Shown here: positions 8,202 through 15,572 of the stretch, in pieces
Layout of the letters: every line of letters begins with the position of its first letter
How positions within the stretch are numbered: position 1 is the first letter of the stretch
Assembly (NCBI GenBank): GCA_030803735.1
Contig: JAURUC010000001.1
Location: forward strand, 4,154,001-4,218,000
Length of the DNA stretch: 64,000 bases
Direction of reading: 5' to 3'
DNA from: Actinopolyspora lacussalsi
GTDB taxonomy: Bacteria; Actinomycetota; Actinomycetes; Mycobacteriales; Pseudonocardiaceae
Made by a program: the position numbers and the translations under genes
The notes under the pieces: model-generated
Database searches by the model: none
What the model was told of the DNA's origin: nothing
Seen by the model: only the letters and a program-made list of their open reading frames with translations

Positions 8202-9089
8202 ATGACGGATGTTCGTCCACCGGACGCGTTACAGCGCGAAGGTGCCGATGATGAGCCACCGAGAAGACCCTTAAGGCGCATATCGGGAGATCTGCAGGTC
8301 AGGGGCGTGGACATGCAGCGCCCCAACGCCGCACGCATGTTCGATTATTACCTCGGGGGTACAGCCAATTTCGCGGCGGACAGGCAGGCCGTCGACCGGC
8401 TGGTTGCCGAGGTTCCCGAGGCTCGGGTTTACGCACGTGCGACGCGGGCTTTTCTCGGACGATTGATCCGTTTTCTGAGCCACCGCGGAATCGACCAGTT
8501 TCTGGATCTGGGATCGGGAATGCCGACCGTCGGGAATGTGCACGAAATAGCCCGTCGGTGCCGTTCCGACGCACGAGTCGCCTATGTGGATGTCGAGCCC
8601 GAGGTCGTGGCGCACGCCAGACAACTGCTGCGCGGAGTCGACAATGTGACCGTCACCCAGGCCGATATCCGGGAGCCGGAGACGGTGCTCTCGGCACCGG
8701 AGGTCACCGAGCTGCTCGACTTCACCCGTCCCGTCGCGGTGCTGGCCGTGTCGATCCTGCCCTACGTTCCGGACGCCGACGGCCCCGCCTCGCTCGTGGC
8801 CGCCTACCGGGACAACTGCGTGCCGGGCAGCTACCTGGCCGTCTCGCACAGCACGCCGCTGACGATGACCGAGGAGCAGGTGCGCCACAGCGAATCGGCC
8901 TACCAGGGAACCCGCACGCCGCTGGCCGTGCGTGAGATCGAGCGGATCCGCGAGCTGCTTCCCGGCTACTCGCTCGTGGCGCCCGGGTTGGTCCCGCTGC
9001 CGCAGTGGCGGCCGGAGCCGGACATCAACGGGCAGCAGGACGCCACCGCCTCCGCCAACGCGGTAGGAGCGCTCGGCTACCTTCCTTGA
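8202..9089 (+). CDS. SAM-dependent methyltransferase, DUF574 family (Methyltransf_19)
   Basis: ATG 8202 is used (295 residues); an in-frame GTG 8193 is equally possible, and neither has a clear Shine-Dalgarno. The family hallmark is near the N-terminus: R-P-N-A-A-R-M-F-D-Y-Y-L-G-G, then FLDLGSGMPT (SAM-binding motif I), VAYVDVEPEVVAHA (motif II acidic end) and TQADIRE. The C-terminus has the PGSYLAVSHST segment typical of these proteins. DUF574 methyltransferases are abundant in actinomycetes, mostly with unknown substrates. It is monocistronic, flanked on both sides by repeat-bearing gaps. Confidence 0.88.
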   Translation: MTDVRPPDALQREGADDEPPRRPLRRISGDLQVRGVDMQRPNAARMFDYYLGGTANFAADRQAVDRLVAEVPEARVYARATRAFLGRLIRFLSHRGIDQFLDLGSGMPTVGNVHEIARRCRSDARVAYVDVEPEVVAHARQLLRGVDNVTVTQADIREPETVLSAPEVTELLDFTRPVAVLAVSILPYVPDADGPASLVAAYRDNCVPGSYLAVSHSTPLTMTEEQVRHSESAYQGTRTPLAVREIERIRELLPGYSLVAPGLVPLPQWRPEPDINGQQDATASANAVGALGYLP

Positions 9090-9518
9090 ACTTGTACTCC
9101 TGTTGTGTAGCTGGTCGGGTAGTCGTCACGTGAGTCGGCGCCTCGGGAGCGTTGGGCCGGCTCTTGAGTAGCGACCTACGCGGCGAGCGGCCCGGCCTCG
9201 CGATGCATCCGACTCACGCACCGGGGACGAGCCCGCTGCCGCGCTCATGGTCGCGTCTCGACGGGCTGCCCGGCGATTACGTGGGAGATCGACGCCGCGC
9301 CGAGCGGGTATCCGAGGTACGCGCCGGCGTGTACCGCCCACCAGCGATCTCATATGTCTCCAGTGGGCAAGTATCCGGTGCACATTACGAAGAGCTACGC
9401 TCCGCCCCGACCGAATTCCTTGGCAAAAGCGCCCCGACCACGTGCGTGAAATCGAGAACATTTATTCTTTGGGAAGCCGCTCGGTTACCGAGAGTATTTT
9501 TCTTGAAGTGGAGCGATC
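9090..9518. other. Intergenic region with degenerate repeat segments
   Basis: I see no gene here. Positions 9115-9175 resemble 6044-6105. A degenerate form of the palindrome (GATTACGTGGGAGATC, 9275-9290) is followed by GACGCCGCGCCGAGCGG and a further 15 bases that reappear at 10275-10314, on the other side of the DUF3800 gene. The end of the region holds the ribosome-binding site of that gene (GTGGAG, about 9508-9513). Confidence 0.4.
9285..9322 (+). repeat. Direct repeat flanking the DUF3800 gene, left copy
   Basis: It starts GAGATCGACGCCGCGCCGAG and continues with CGG(G/A)(T/C)ATCCGA. It matches 10275-10312 at about four of five positions, in the same orientation. The left copy abuts the degenerate palindrome at 9275. 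Confidence 0.6.
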
Positions 9519-10119
9519 ATGACGGCGGGCTGGGTGGCCTATGTCGACGAGTCCGAGCCGCACTGTCCCGAAGAGCCGATGTATGTGTTGGCGGCGGCTC
9601 TGGTCGATCGTGCTCAGCACGAGCAGGTCACTACGGCTGTGCAGGAACTACGGCTTCCCGGGCAGCGCAAGGTGCACTGGCACGACGAGTCAGCCGCGCG
9701 GCGCTGTCGCTTGGCATCGGCGGTGGCCGACCCGGAGGTCCTGCATCTGGTCGTGGTCCGCCTCGGTGGTCCTCCGAGGGAGCGCTCCGAGGGAGCGCTC
9801 CGAGCGCCGTCGACGCCTTTGCCTGCGGCGGTTGCTCTACGAGCTGGAGCAGGCCGACGTCGACCGCGTCATTATGGAAGCCCGTCAGGAGCAGCAAAAC
9901 CGTGCTGACCGGAGGATGCTGGATACCCTGCGTGCGCAGAAGGTGCTGACCAGCGCGGTACGGATGGAGCACGTTCGGGGACGGGATTCGCCGATGCTGG
10001 CCATCCCCGACATCGTTTGCGGGGCGGTGACCGCTGAGCAGGGCGGCGTGCCGGATTATCTACAAGCTCTCAAGCCGCTGGTCACATTGCATACTCTTCA
10101 TACGGTTGAGGGGGAGTAG
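9519..10119 (+). pseudogene. DUF3800 protein gene broken by a 13-bp tandem duplication
   Basis: Codons from ATG 9519 read MTAGWVAYVDES, then EEPMYVLAAALVD and KVHWHDES, typical of the DUF3800 family (RNase H-like fold, conserved acidic residues). After about residue 86 this frame turns to nonsense, and the family pattern continues one frame over: LLYELEQADVDRVIMEARQEQ ... AIPDIVCGAVTAEQGG, ending at TAG 10117-10119. At the junction a 13-base unit (GAGGGAGCGCTCC) is present twice in tandem, 9776-9788 and 9789-9801. Removing one copy joins the two frames exactly, to about 195 residues. The damage looks recent because both halves are otherwise intact. A sequencing error or a reversible slip is possible. 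Confidence 0.8.
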
Positions 10120-10128
10120 AAACTACGC

Positions 10129-10168
10129 GAGCCCGGGACCCCGTCGTCCGGCGGGAGTACCCGGGCTC
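10129..10168 (+). terminator. Hairpin after the DUF3800 pseudogene
   Basis: GAGCCCGGG (10129-10137) pairs with CCCGGGCTC (10160-10168), loop 22 bases, starting 10 bases after the stop codon. There is no U-tract, as is usual in high-GC actinomycetes. Confidence 0.55.
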
Positions 10169-10264
10169 ACTTCCATCGGCTCCGCGAAGCCGTGGCTTCT
10201 GGGGCTACTCTAGCACTTCTCCAGCGGGCCGGGCCACCAGTTCAGCACTGCGCCGCAGGGGCGT

Positions 10265-10280
10265 CGATTTCGCGAGAGAT
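10265..10280. repeat. Dispersed 16-bp palindrome, copy 3
   Basis: GATTTCGCGAGAGATC with GACGCCGCG to its right; one mismatch to the consensus. Its right side runs into the 40-base direct repeat that also occurs at 9285. Confidence 0.75.
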
Positions 10281-10312
10281 CGACGCCGCGCCGAGCGGAC
10301 ATCCGATGCACG
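10275..10312 (+). repeat. Direct repeat flanking the DUF3800 gene, right copy
   Basis: Same orientation as the copy at 9285-9322, 990 bases away, with the DUF3800 pseudogene between them. It starts GAGATCGACGCCGCGCCGAG and continues CGGACATCCGATG. Confidence 0.6.
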
Positions 10313-10523
10313 TGCGGGGGACACGCGCGCGGTTCGTGGGGGCAGTCCGGCTCCGGGGCCGGTTCGGAACGGTCGAGGGCAGCCCGGCTTCGAGTGGTTA
10401 CCAAGCCACGTACTGCGTTGGCGATTAGTGACCAATTTATTGATTTTGCTACTCGATCGGGTGACTTTGGGATGCGTCCTGATCACGCAGCGACACAGCT
10501 GCTGTCCCAAAAGGAGCCCCAGC

Positions 10524-11276
10524 TTGTCACTAGCAAGAATCTTCACCCGGACTGCCGCCGCCGCGCTGATCGCGGTCGGCATGGCCGCTCCGGCCCAGGC
10601 CGCCGTCTCCGCTCCGGTCGCCAATGACGACTCCGGCCCGGAGACGATGATCATCGACGGTGACTACGCCGACGACGCCCCGTGGGCGGCGCGAATGTTC
10701 GCCGACGGCAGGGAGGCGTGCAGCGCCTCGGTGGTCGCTCCGAAGTGGATACTCACCGCGCAGCACTGTGTCCAGGGCGCCAATCAGGTCAGCTTCCGAG
10801 TGGGCAGCCTCGACCAGACCCAGGGGCGTGAGGTGTTCGCCGTCCCGGGCGGGGTGAACGTCCATCCCAGCGCCGATCTGGCACTGGTCAATGTGGGCAG
10901 TTCGGTCGACGTCGAGTACGCCCCGATCGGAGCCCCGGGCGCCGCCGAGGTCGGCGAGACCGTGCAGACCTACGGCTGGGGTGCCACCTGCACCGACCGT
11001 CCCGAGGTCGAATGCCAGTCCCAGCGGTTGAAGGTCGCCGACGTGACCGTGACCGACACCTCCTGCTCCGACTACCGCGGCGGTACCGCGATCTGCGCCT
11101 ACCGCGGTGACGGCATCCCGGCGGGCGGTGACTCCGGCGGCCCGATGTTCGCCACCGCCGCCGACGGTGACTACGTGCAGGTGGGAGTGGCTTCCACCAG
11201 CGACCGCTCCTCGCGTACCGCCTACACCAACGTGACTCGCTACAGCAGCTGGATCGGTTCCCTCGCGGGCGTGTGA
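10524..11276 (+). CDS. Secreted trypsin-like (S1 family) serine protease
   Basis: Start TTG 10524, with AAGGAG at 10511-10516; upstream in-frame starts lack a ribosome-binding site. 250 residues. Signal peptide to APAQA (about residue 26), a short propeptide, then IIDGDYADDAPWAARM, where II(D/G)G marks the activated N-terminus of S1 proteases. Catalytic His81 in TAQHC, Asp118 in SADLALV and Ser204 in GDSGGP are all present, and Cys pairs (66/82, 156/164, 181/191) could form disulphides. It ends soon after the catalytic domain, so it is a simple secreted protease. A strong terminator follows. Confidence 0.92.
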   Translation: MSLARIFTRTAAAALIAVGMAAPAQAAVSAPVANDDSGPETMIIDGDYADDAPWAARMFADGREACSASVVAPKWILTAQHCVQGANQVSFRVGSLDQTQGREVFAVPGGVNVHPSADLALVNVGSSVDVEYAPIGAPGAAEVGETVQTYGWGATCTDRPEVECQSQRLKVADVTVTDTSCSDYRGGTAICAYRGDGIPAGGDSGGPMFATAADGDYVQVGVASTSDRSSRTAYTNVTRYSSWIGSLAGV

Positions 11277-11306
11277 CGCGGCTTCCTCCCGTCGTGGCTA
11301 CACCCG

Positions 11307-11340
11307 ATTTCCCCGTCGCCGCTCACGGCGGCGGGGAAAT
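11307..11340. terminator. Strong hairpin after the protease gene
   Basis: Arms of 15 bases with a single mismatch: ATTTCCCCGTCGCCG (11307-11321) and CGGCGGCGGGGAAAT (11326-11340), loop CTCA, starting 30 bases after the stop codon. Confidence 0.8.
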
Positions 11341-11437
11341 GTGTTGGGAAGCACACGTGGGTCGACTCCTTTCCGTGTCGCTTCGGATTCGGGCATTGAC
11401 CGCTGCCGAAGTCTCGGTGCATCGTGACCGACGAAAT

Positions 11438-11462
11438 CGATCACGGAGTGAGATCGTGATCG
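11438..11462. promoter_or_regulatory. Operator-like palindrome upstream of ectA
   Basis: CGATCACG (11438-11445), nine-base spacer, CGTGATCG (11455-11462): perfect 8-bp arms, about 220 bases before ectA. Size and symmetry fit a dimeric repressor site. A second shorter palindrome, AATCGCT-GCT-AGCGATT (11541-11557), lies closer to the gene. No known ectoine operator was matched, so the role is inferred. Confidence 0.4.
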
Positions 11463-11682
11463 TATTCGGTGCTAAGAATAGATCGTTTAATTGTTTTCGC
11501 AGCTCATAGCGCCGATATTGACCTCTTTGAGGGTAGGGTAAATCGCTGCTAGCGATTCGTTCTCGGCGTCGCAAGAAATTTGTTGTGCTTGTCACGGGGT
11601 ATTTTGCTTCGCGCCTGGTGGTGGAAATGTCGATCTTTTCTCGCCTGGCGATTTCACCGGTGCGTGGTTAGTTTCGTGAGAC

Positions 11683-12267
11683 ATGACCGGCGAAAAACCT
11701 GGCCATCGTGGCGCACGGCCCGATGGCGTGAGTGGGTCAGCCGGGCGGGTGGAGATCGACACTCCGGCCGTCGCGGACGGCCCGGAGCTGTACCGGATCA
11801 CGCGTGATTCGGGGGTGCTGGACGTCAACTCCCCCTACGCCTACCTGCTGTGGTGTCGCGATTTCGCGACCACCTCGTTGGTGGCGCGTTCGCACGACGG
11901 AGTGGTGGGCTTCGTGACCGGATACGTCCGCCCCGACGCCGGGGACACCCTCGTGGTGTGGCAGATCGGCGTCGACGCCGCGCTGCGCGGCCACGGCGTG
12001 GCGAGTCGCCTGCTGGAACGGCTGCTCGACACGGCGTCGCGGGACGGTATCCGCCACCTGGAAACCACCATCACCGCCGACAACGCGGCCTCGATCAACC
12101 TCTTCTCCGCGCTGGCGCGCGACCGCGGCGCTCCGCTCGAGGTGAGCCCGCTGTTCCCGGCCGAGCTGTTCCCGGACTCACACATCGGCGAGGACCTCTA
12201 CCGCATCGGACCGTTCGCCGCTGACGGTGCCACGGCACACGGCACTCTCGCGGCGTCCGTCTCGTGA
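11683..12267 (+). CDS. ectA: L-2,4-diaminobutyrate acetyltransferase EctA
   Basis: 194 residues from ATG 11683. It transfers an acetyl group from acetyl-CoA to the N4 of L-2,4-diaminobutyrate, the second step of ectoine synthesis, in the cytosol. It is a GNAT-fold enzyme. Family blocks are visible: DVNSPYAYLLWCRDFATTS, VVGFVTGY, the acetyl-CoA loop QIGVDAALRGHGVASRLLERLL, ETTITADNAASINLFSALAR, and the terminal LFPDSHIGEDLYRI. The first about 30 residues are a non-conserved extension, so an internal start is possible. ectB follows 144 bases later and ectC after that. Making ectoine implies exposure to salt stress. Confidence 0.95.
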   Translation: MTGEKPGHRGARPDGVSGSAGRVEIDTPAVADGPELYRITRDSGVLDVNSPYAYLLWCRDFATTSLVARSHDGVVGFVTGYVRPDAGDTLVVWQIGVDAALRGHGVASRLLERLLDTASRDGIRHLETTITADNAASINLFSALARDRGAPLEVSPLFPAELFPDSHIGEDLYRIGPFAADGATAHGTLAASVS

Positions 12268-12411
12268 GGCCCCACGCCCCACACACCCGACCCGGTTCGT
12301 GGTGAAACCCGAACCACGAACCATCCAGCCGTGTCACCGCACGGCACGACACGTAACCGGCCCGGCGGGCGAGGCGTCACGAGCGCTTCGAACCGGACCG
12401 AACGGAGGATC

Positions 12412-13659
12412 GTGAAAGACGTCTTCGCAACCCAGGAATCAGAGGTCCGCAGCTACAGCCGAACTTGGCCCGCGACCTTCGACCGCGCGCTGGGCAGCTG
12501 GCTCTACGACGAGAGCGGGAACGCCTACCTCGACTTCTTCGCCGGGGCGGGCGCGCTCAACTACGGGCACAACAACCCGCTGCTCAAGCGCAAACTGATC
12601 GAGTACATCGAGCGCGACGGGATACACCACGGCCTCGACCAGGCCACGGTCGCCAGGGGTGAGTTCCTGCGCACCATCGACGAGAAGCTGTTCCGACCGC
12701 GTGGGCTCAACTACAAGGTGCAGTTCCCCGGGCCGACGGGCACCAACTCGGTCGAGGCCGCGCTGAAGCTGGCACGCAAGATCACCGGACGCGAGTCGAT
12801 CATCAGCTTCACCAACGCCTTCCACGGCATGACGCTGGGCTCGCTCTCGGTCACCGGCAACTCGATGAAACGAGGCGGGGCGGGCATCCCGCTGGTGCAC
12901 GCCACGCCGATGCCCTACGACAACTACTTCGACGGCCAGGTCGACGACTTCCTCTACTTCGAGTCGCTGCTGCGGGACAGCGGCAGTGGCCTGAACGCGC
13001 CCGCCGCGGTGATCGTGGAGACCCTGCAGGGCGAGGGCGGTATCAACGACACCCGCGCCGAGTGGCTGCGCGGACTGTCCGAGCTGTGCCGGCGGCACGG
13101 CATCCTGCTCATCGTCGACGACGTGCAGATGGGCTGCGGCAGGACCGGCCCGTTCTTCAGCTTCGAGCACGCGGGCATCGAGCCGGACATCGTCTGCCTG
13201 TCCAAGTCCATCGGTGGTTACGGGAGTCCGCTGGCGCTGACCCTGATCAAGCCGGAGCACGACGTCTGGGAACCCGGCGAGCACAACGGCACCTTCCGTG
13301 GCAACAACCCCGCCCTGGTCACGGCGACCGAGGCACTGCGGCAGTACTGGAGCGACGACGAACTGGAACGCGCCACCCTCGCCAAGGGCGAGCGCGTCGG
13401 CGAGGCGCTGCTGGAGCTCTGCGCCGACCACCCCGGGCTGCTGTCCAAGGGACGCGGCCTCGCACGGGGCCTCGGTTTCGCCGAGCCCGAGATGGCGGGC
13501 AAGGTTTCCAAGGCCGCCTTCGACCGGGGGATGATCCTGGAGACCTCCGGCCCCAGCGACGAGGTGGTCAAGGTGATGCCCCCGCTGACGATCACCGAGG
13601 ACGAGCTGGAGCGGGGGATCCGGATCATTCGGGACTCCGTGCGCTCGGTACTGGCCTGA
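12412..13659 (+). CDS. ectB: Diaminobutyrate-2-oxoglutarate transaminase EctB
   Basis: 415 residues from GTG 12412, chosen because GGAGG lies at 12404-12408; upstream in-frame codons lack a ribosome-binding site. This PLP-dependent class III aminotransferase converts L-aspartate semialdehyde to L-2,4-diaminobutyrate using glutamate, the first committed step to ectoine. Visible motifs: [51 protein letters not shown], the aspartate motif [15 protein letters not shown], and the PLP lysine in CLSKSIGG. Length is typical. It lies between ectA and ectC on the same strand. The 137-base gap to ectC contains two imperfect copies of CACAGGCGCCGAAG. Confidence 0.97.
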   Translation: MKDVFATQESEVRSYSRTWPATFDRALGSWLYDESGNAYLDFFAGAGALNYGHNNPLLKRKLIEYIERDGIHHGLDQATVARGEFLRTIDEKLFRPRGLNYKVQFPGPTGTNSVEAALKLARKITGRESIISFTNAFHGMTLGSLSVTGNSMKRGGAGIPLVHATPMPYDNYFDGQVDDFLYFESLLRDSGSGLNAPAAVIVETLQGEGGINDTRAEWLRGLSELCRRHGILLIVDDVQMGCGRTGPFFSFEHAGIEPDIVCLSKSIGGYGSPLALTLIKPEHDVWEPGEHNGTFRGNNPALVTATEALRQYWSDDELERATLAKGERVGEALLELCADHPGLLSKGRGLARGLGFAEPEMAGKVSKAAFDRGMILETSGPSDEVVKVMPPLTITEDELERGIRIIRDSVRSVLA

Positions 13660-13796
13660 AGCACCCACAGGCGCCGAAGTACTCACAGGCGCCGAAGCGC
13701 CCGTCGCGAGCCGGGGCGTGCGAACACGCTCCCGCGCACGGCGCCCGCCGCGTCCGGCCCCTGAAACGTCCACCCCCGAAACACCGAGGAGACGAG

Positions 13797-14189
13797 TTGA
13801 TCGTTCGTACCGTCCGGGACGTCGAGAACACCGAATCCGACATCAGGACCGAGAACTGGCGCAGCAAACGGATCATCCTCGCCAAGGAGAAGGCCGGGTT
13901 CTCGGTGCACGAGACGACGCTGTACGCGGGCACGGTCAACGAGTTCTGGTACGCCAACCACATCGAGGCCGTGTTCGTGTTCGAGGGCGAGGGCGAGATC
14001 ACCGATCACGCCACCGGTGAGACGCATTCTCTCGGGCCGGGCTCGGTGTACCTGCTCGACGACCACGACAAGCACCAGGTGCGCCCCAGGACCGACATGC
14101 GCACGGTCTGCGTGTTCAACCCGCCGGTGACCGGCAGGGAGGTGCACGACGAGAACGGGGTCTACCCCCTGGTGACCGAGGAGGAGTGA
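13797..14189 (+). CDS. ectC: L-ectoine synthase EctC
   Basis: 130 residues from TTG 13797, with GAGGAGA 6-12 bases upstream; the reading frame extends much further 5' but only as a shadow of ectB. EctC cyclises N4-acetyl-diaminobutyrate to ectoine. It is a metal-dependent cupin: [14 protein letters not shown] at the N-terminus, [33 protein letters not shown] in the barrel, and [13 protein letters not shown] and CVFNPPVTG near the end, all family blocks. No ectoine hydroxylase (ectD) follows; the next gene is on the opposite strand, so hydroxyectoine would need a gene elsewhere. Confidence 0.97.
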   Translation: MIVRTVRDVENTESDIRTENWRSKRIILAKEKAGFSVHETTLYAGTVNEFWYANHIEAVFVFEGEGEITDHATGETHSLGPGSVYLLDDHDKHQVRPRTDMRTVCVFNPPVTGREVHDENGVYPLVTEEE

Positions 14190-14213
14190 ACCGCGAGGGC
14201 ACCTGACGACCTT

Positions 14214-14237
14214 CCTGGGGGTTGACCTCAACCCAGG
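14214..14237. terminator. Bidirectional hairpin between ectC and the convergent gene
   Basis: CCTGGGGGTTGA (14214-14225) pairs with TCAACCCAGG (14228-14237), with a small bulge and almost no loop. It sits between two convergent stop codons and overlaps the stop of the minus-strand gene. Confidence 0.5.
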
Positions 14238-15262
14238 GTCAGGTACCGCCGGTCGTTGAACTTCTCGCCCACGCAGGACGCGCCGAGGTCGTGTCCGATG
14301 CGCTCTATCACGTCGGCCAGCTCCAGCCGGTTGAGCCAGTCCCGCGGCAGTGCGGCGGTGCCGTGCCTGGCGCCCAGGATGGCCCCGGTGATGGCCGCCG
14401 TGGTGTCGCTGTGTCCCGAGTGGTTGGCGGCCAGCCACAGCGCGTCGCGGAACTGTTCGCGCTTGGGCAGGGCCAGCGCGCAGTAGGCCCCGATGGCCAA
14501 CGCCTCCGGGCCGACCCAACCCTGCCCCAGCCGCTGGACGTACGCCGTGCGCACGTCGATGCGGGCGAGGGTCGCCGCGTCGGCCAGTCCCGTGGCCGTT
14601 TCGCCGTCCTCCCGCAGCACTCTGCCCGCCGCCTGGTCCACCGCCTGCGGAATTCGCCTGCCCTGCACCGCGAGCAGGTGGATCAGCGCGGCCATGGCTC
14701 CCGCCGCCGCCCACCCTCCGGGGGCGCCGTGGGTCAGCGCGCCGAACTGGCAGCCCAGCGTGTAGGACATCTCGACGGTGGGAGCGAAGCCGGCTCCGGC
14801 CGCGCGGTCCACCGCGCCACACCCCTTGGAACTGTTGATCGGCTCCTCGGGAGTTCCCAGCAGGTCCTCCTGCAGCGCGCGCAGGCTGGTCAGCCCGGGG
14901 GAGCGGTTCACGTAGAGCTCCGGCTCGGCCAACAGGCCCGTCGCTCCGTAGTGCGGTTTGTCCTCCTGCTGCGTCAGCAGCCACCGCCGATAGGCGGCGC
15001 CCGTGGCTTCCACCGGGCGCCACCGGCCGCCGTGATTGCCGGTCGCCCAGGCGTGCAGGTATCCCTCGCCGGTGAACAGCAGCATCTGCGCGGCGTCGCC
15101 GAGTAGCGCCTGCGGCGGTGGTTCGGTTACTCCGTCCGGGCCGTAGCGCGCACGGATGTCACCGTGCTCCTCGAACTCGACCGGAACTCCGAGGGAGTCG
15201 CCCAGCGCCGCACCGAGCAAGCACCCCACGGCACGATCCACCACCGTGGACGACGTCGACAC
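14228..15262 (-). CDS. ADP-ribosylglycohydrolase family protein with altered metal-site motifs
   Basis: Start GTG at 15262 (reading VSTSSTVVDRAVGCLL), with GGAGG 7 bases upstream; 344 residues. The family removes ADP-ribose from proteins or small molecules using two Mg2+ ions. The N-terminal GCLLGAALGDSLGVPVEFE and C-terminal TAAITGAILGARHG blocks match well. The first metal motif, usually TDDTQM, reads GDAAQM here, and the second, usually (G)DTDT, reads HSDT. Two or three aspartate or threonine ligands therefore seem replaced, and activity is uncertain. It is convergent with ectC and divergent from the SARP gene. Confidence 0.82.
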   Translation of the reverse strand: MSTSSTVVDRAVGCLLGAALGDSLGVPVEFEEHGDIRARYGPDGVTEPPPQALLGDAAQMLLFTGEGYLHAWATGNHGGRWRPVEATGAAYRRWLLTQQEDKPHYGATGLLAEPELYVNRSPGLTSLRALQEDLLGTPEEPINSSKGCGAVDRAAGAGFAPTVEMSYTLGCQFGALTHGAPGGWAAAGAMAALIHLLAVQGRRIPQAVDQAAGRVLREDGETATGLADAATLARIDVRTAYVQRLGQGWVGPEALAIGAYCALALPKREQFRDALWLAANHSGHSDTTAAITGAILGARHGTAALPRDWLNRLELADVIERIGHDLGASCVGEKFNDRRYLTLG

Positions 15263-15572
15263 CCGGGATACCTCCACAGTGGTCTTGCTCGCGTTCTGGT
15301 CCTCACCCGACTCTACTGGCCCGCCACAGCCACTTGGCAGCGATCTGTGCAATTGCACGGCGGAGTTTGCTCACAGATTGTGACATTCGTCGAAGAATAA
15401 AAGTTGATCTTAGTCTGTTGGGGTGAAGCCAGGTGAATCCGAACACGTTTGTCGGTTTTAGTGGTTAACGTGGATCGGTTTCGGGACGTTTGTGCGTAGG
15501 GCGGCACCCTGCGGCCGCTGTCACGGAACCGGGAAAGATGTACGCGAACGTGGGATCGAGCTTCGGGGGGAT
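15263..15572. other. Divergent intergenic region before the SARP gene
   Basis: No gene is visible. The stretch 15380-15480 is noticeably AT-richer than its surroundings and should hold the promoter of the regulator. TCTTAGT (15408-15414) and TTTTAGT (15456-15462) resemble the heptads found downstream of the regulator, but their 48-base spacing is not a multiple of 11. Confidence 0.4.

Larger units (their letters stand above)
10120..10523. other. Intergenic region with terminator, palindrome and flanking repeat
   Basis: I see no gene here. In order it holds the terminator hairpin (10129-10168), the palindrome copy (10265-10280), the right copy of the direct repeat flanking the DUF3800 gene (10275-10312) and the upstream region of the protease gene, with AAGGAG at 10511-10516. 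Confidence 0.45.
11277..11682. other. Intergenic region upstream of ectA
   Basis: No gene is visible. The region holds the protease terminator (11307-11340) and two palindromes that could be operators for the ectoine genes (11438-11462 and 11541-11557). The local base composition is more AT-rich than the surroundings (11450-11600), as expected for a promoter zone. Confidence 0.5.

Noticed and set aside
9519..10119. Programmed frameshifting in the DUF3800 gene
   Set aside because: There is no slippery heptamer or downstream structure that would be expected. The exact 13-bp duplication explains the frame change better.
14190..15262. ectD (ectoine hydroxylase) after ectC
   Set aside because: The next gene is on the opposite strand and belongs to the ADP-ribosylglycohydrolase family; no dioxygenase motif is found.
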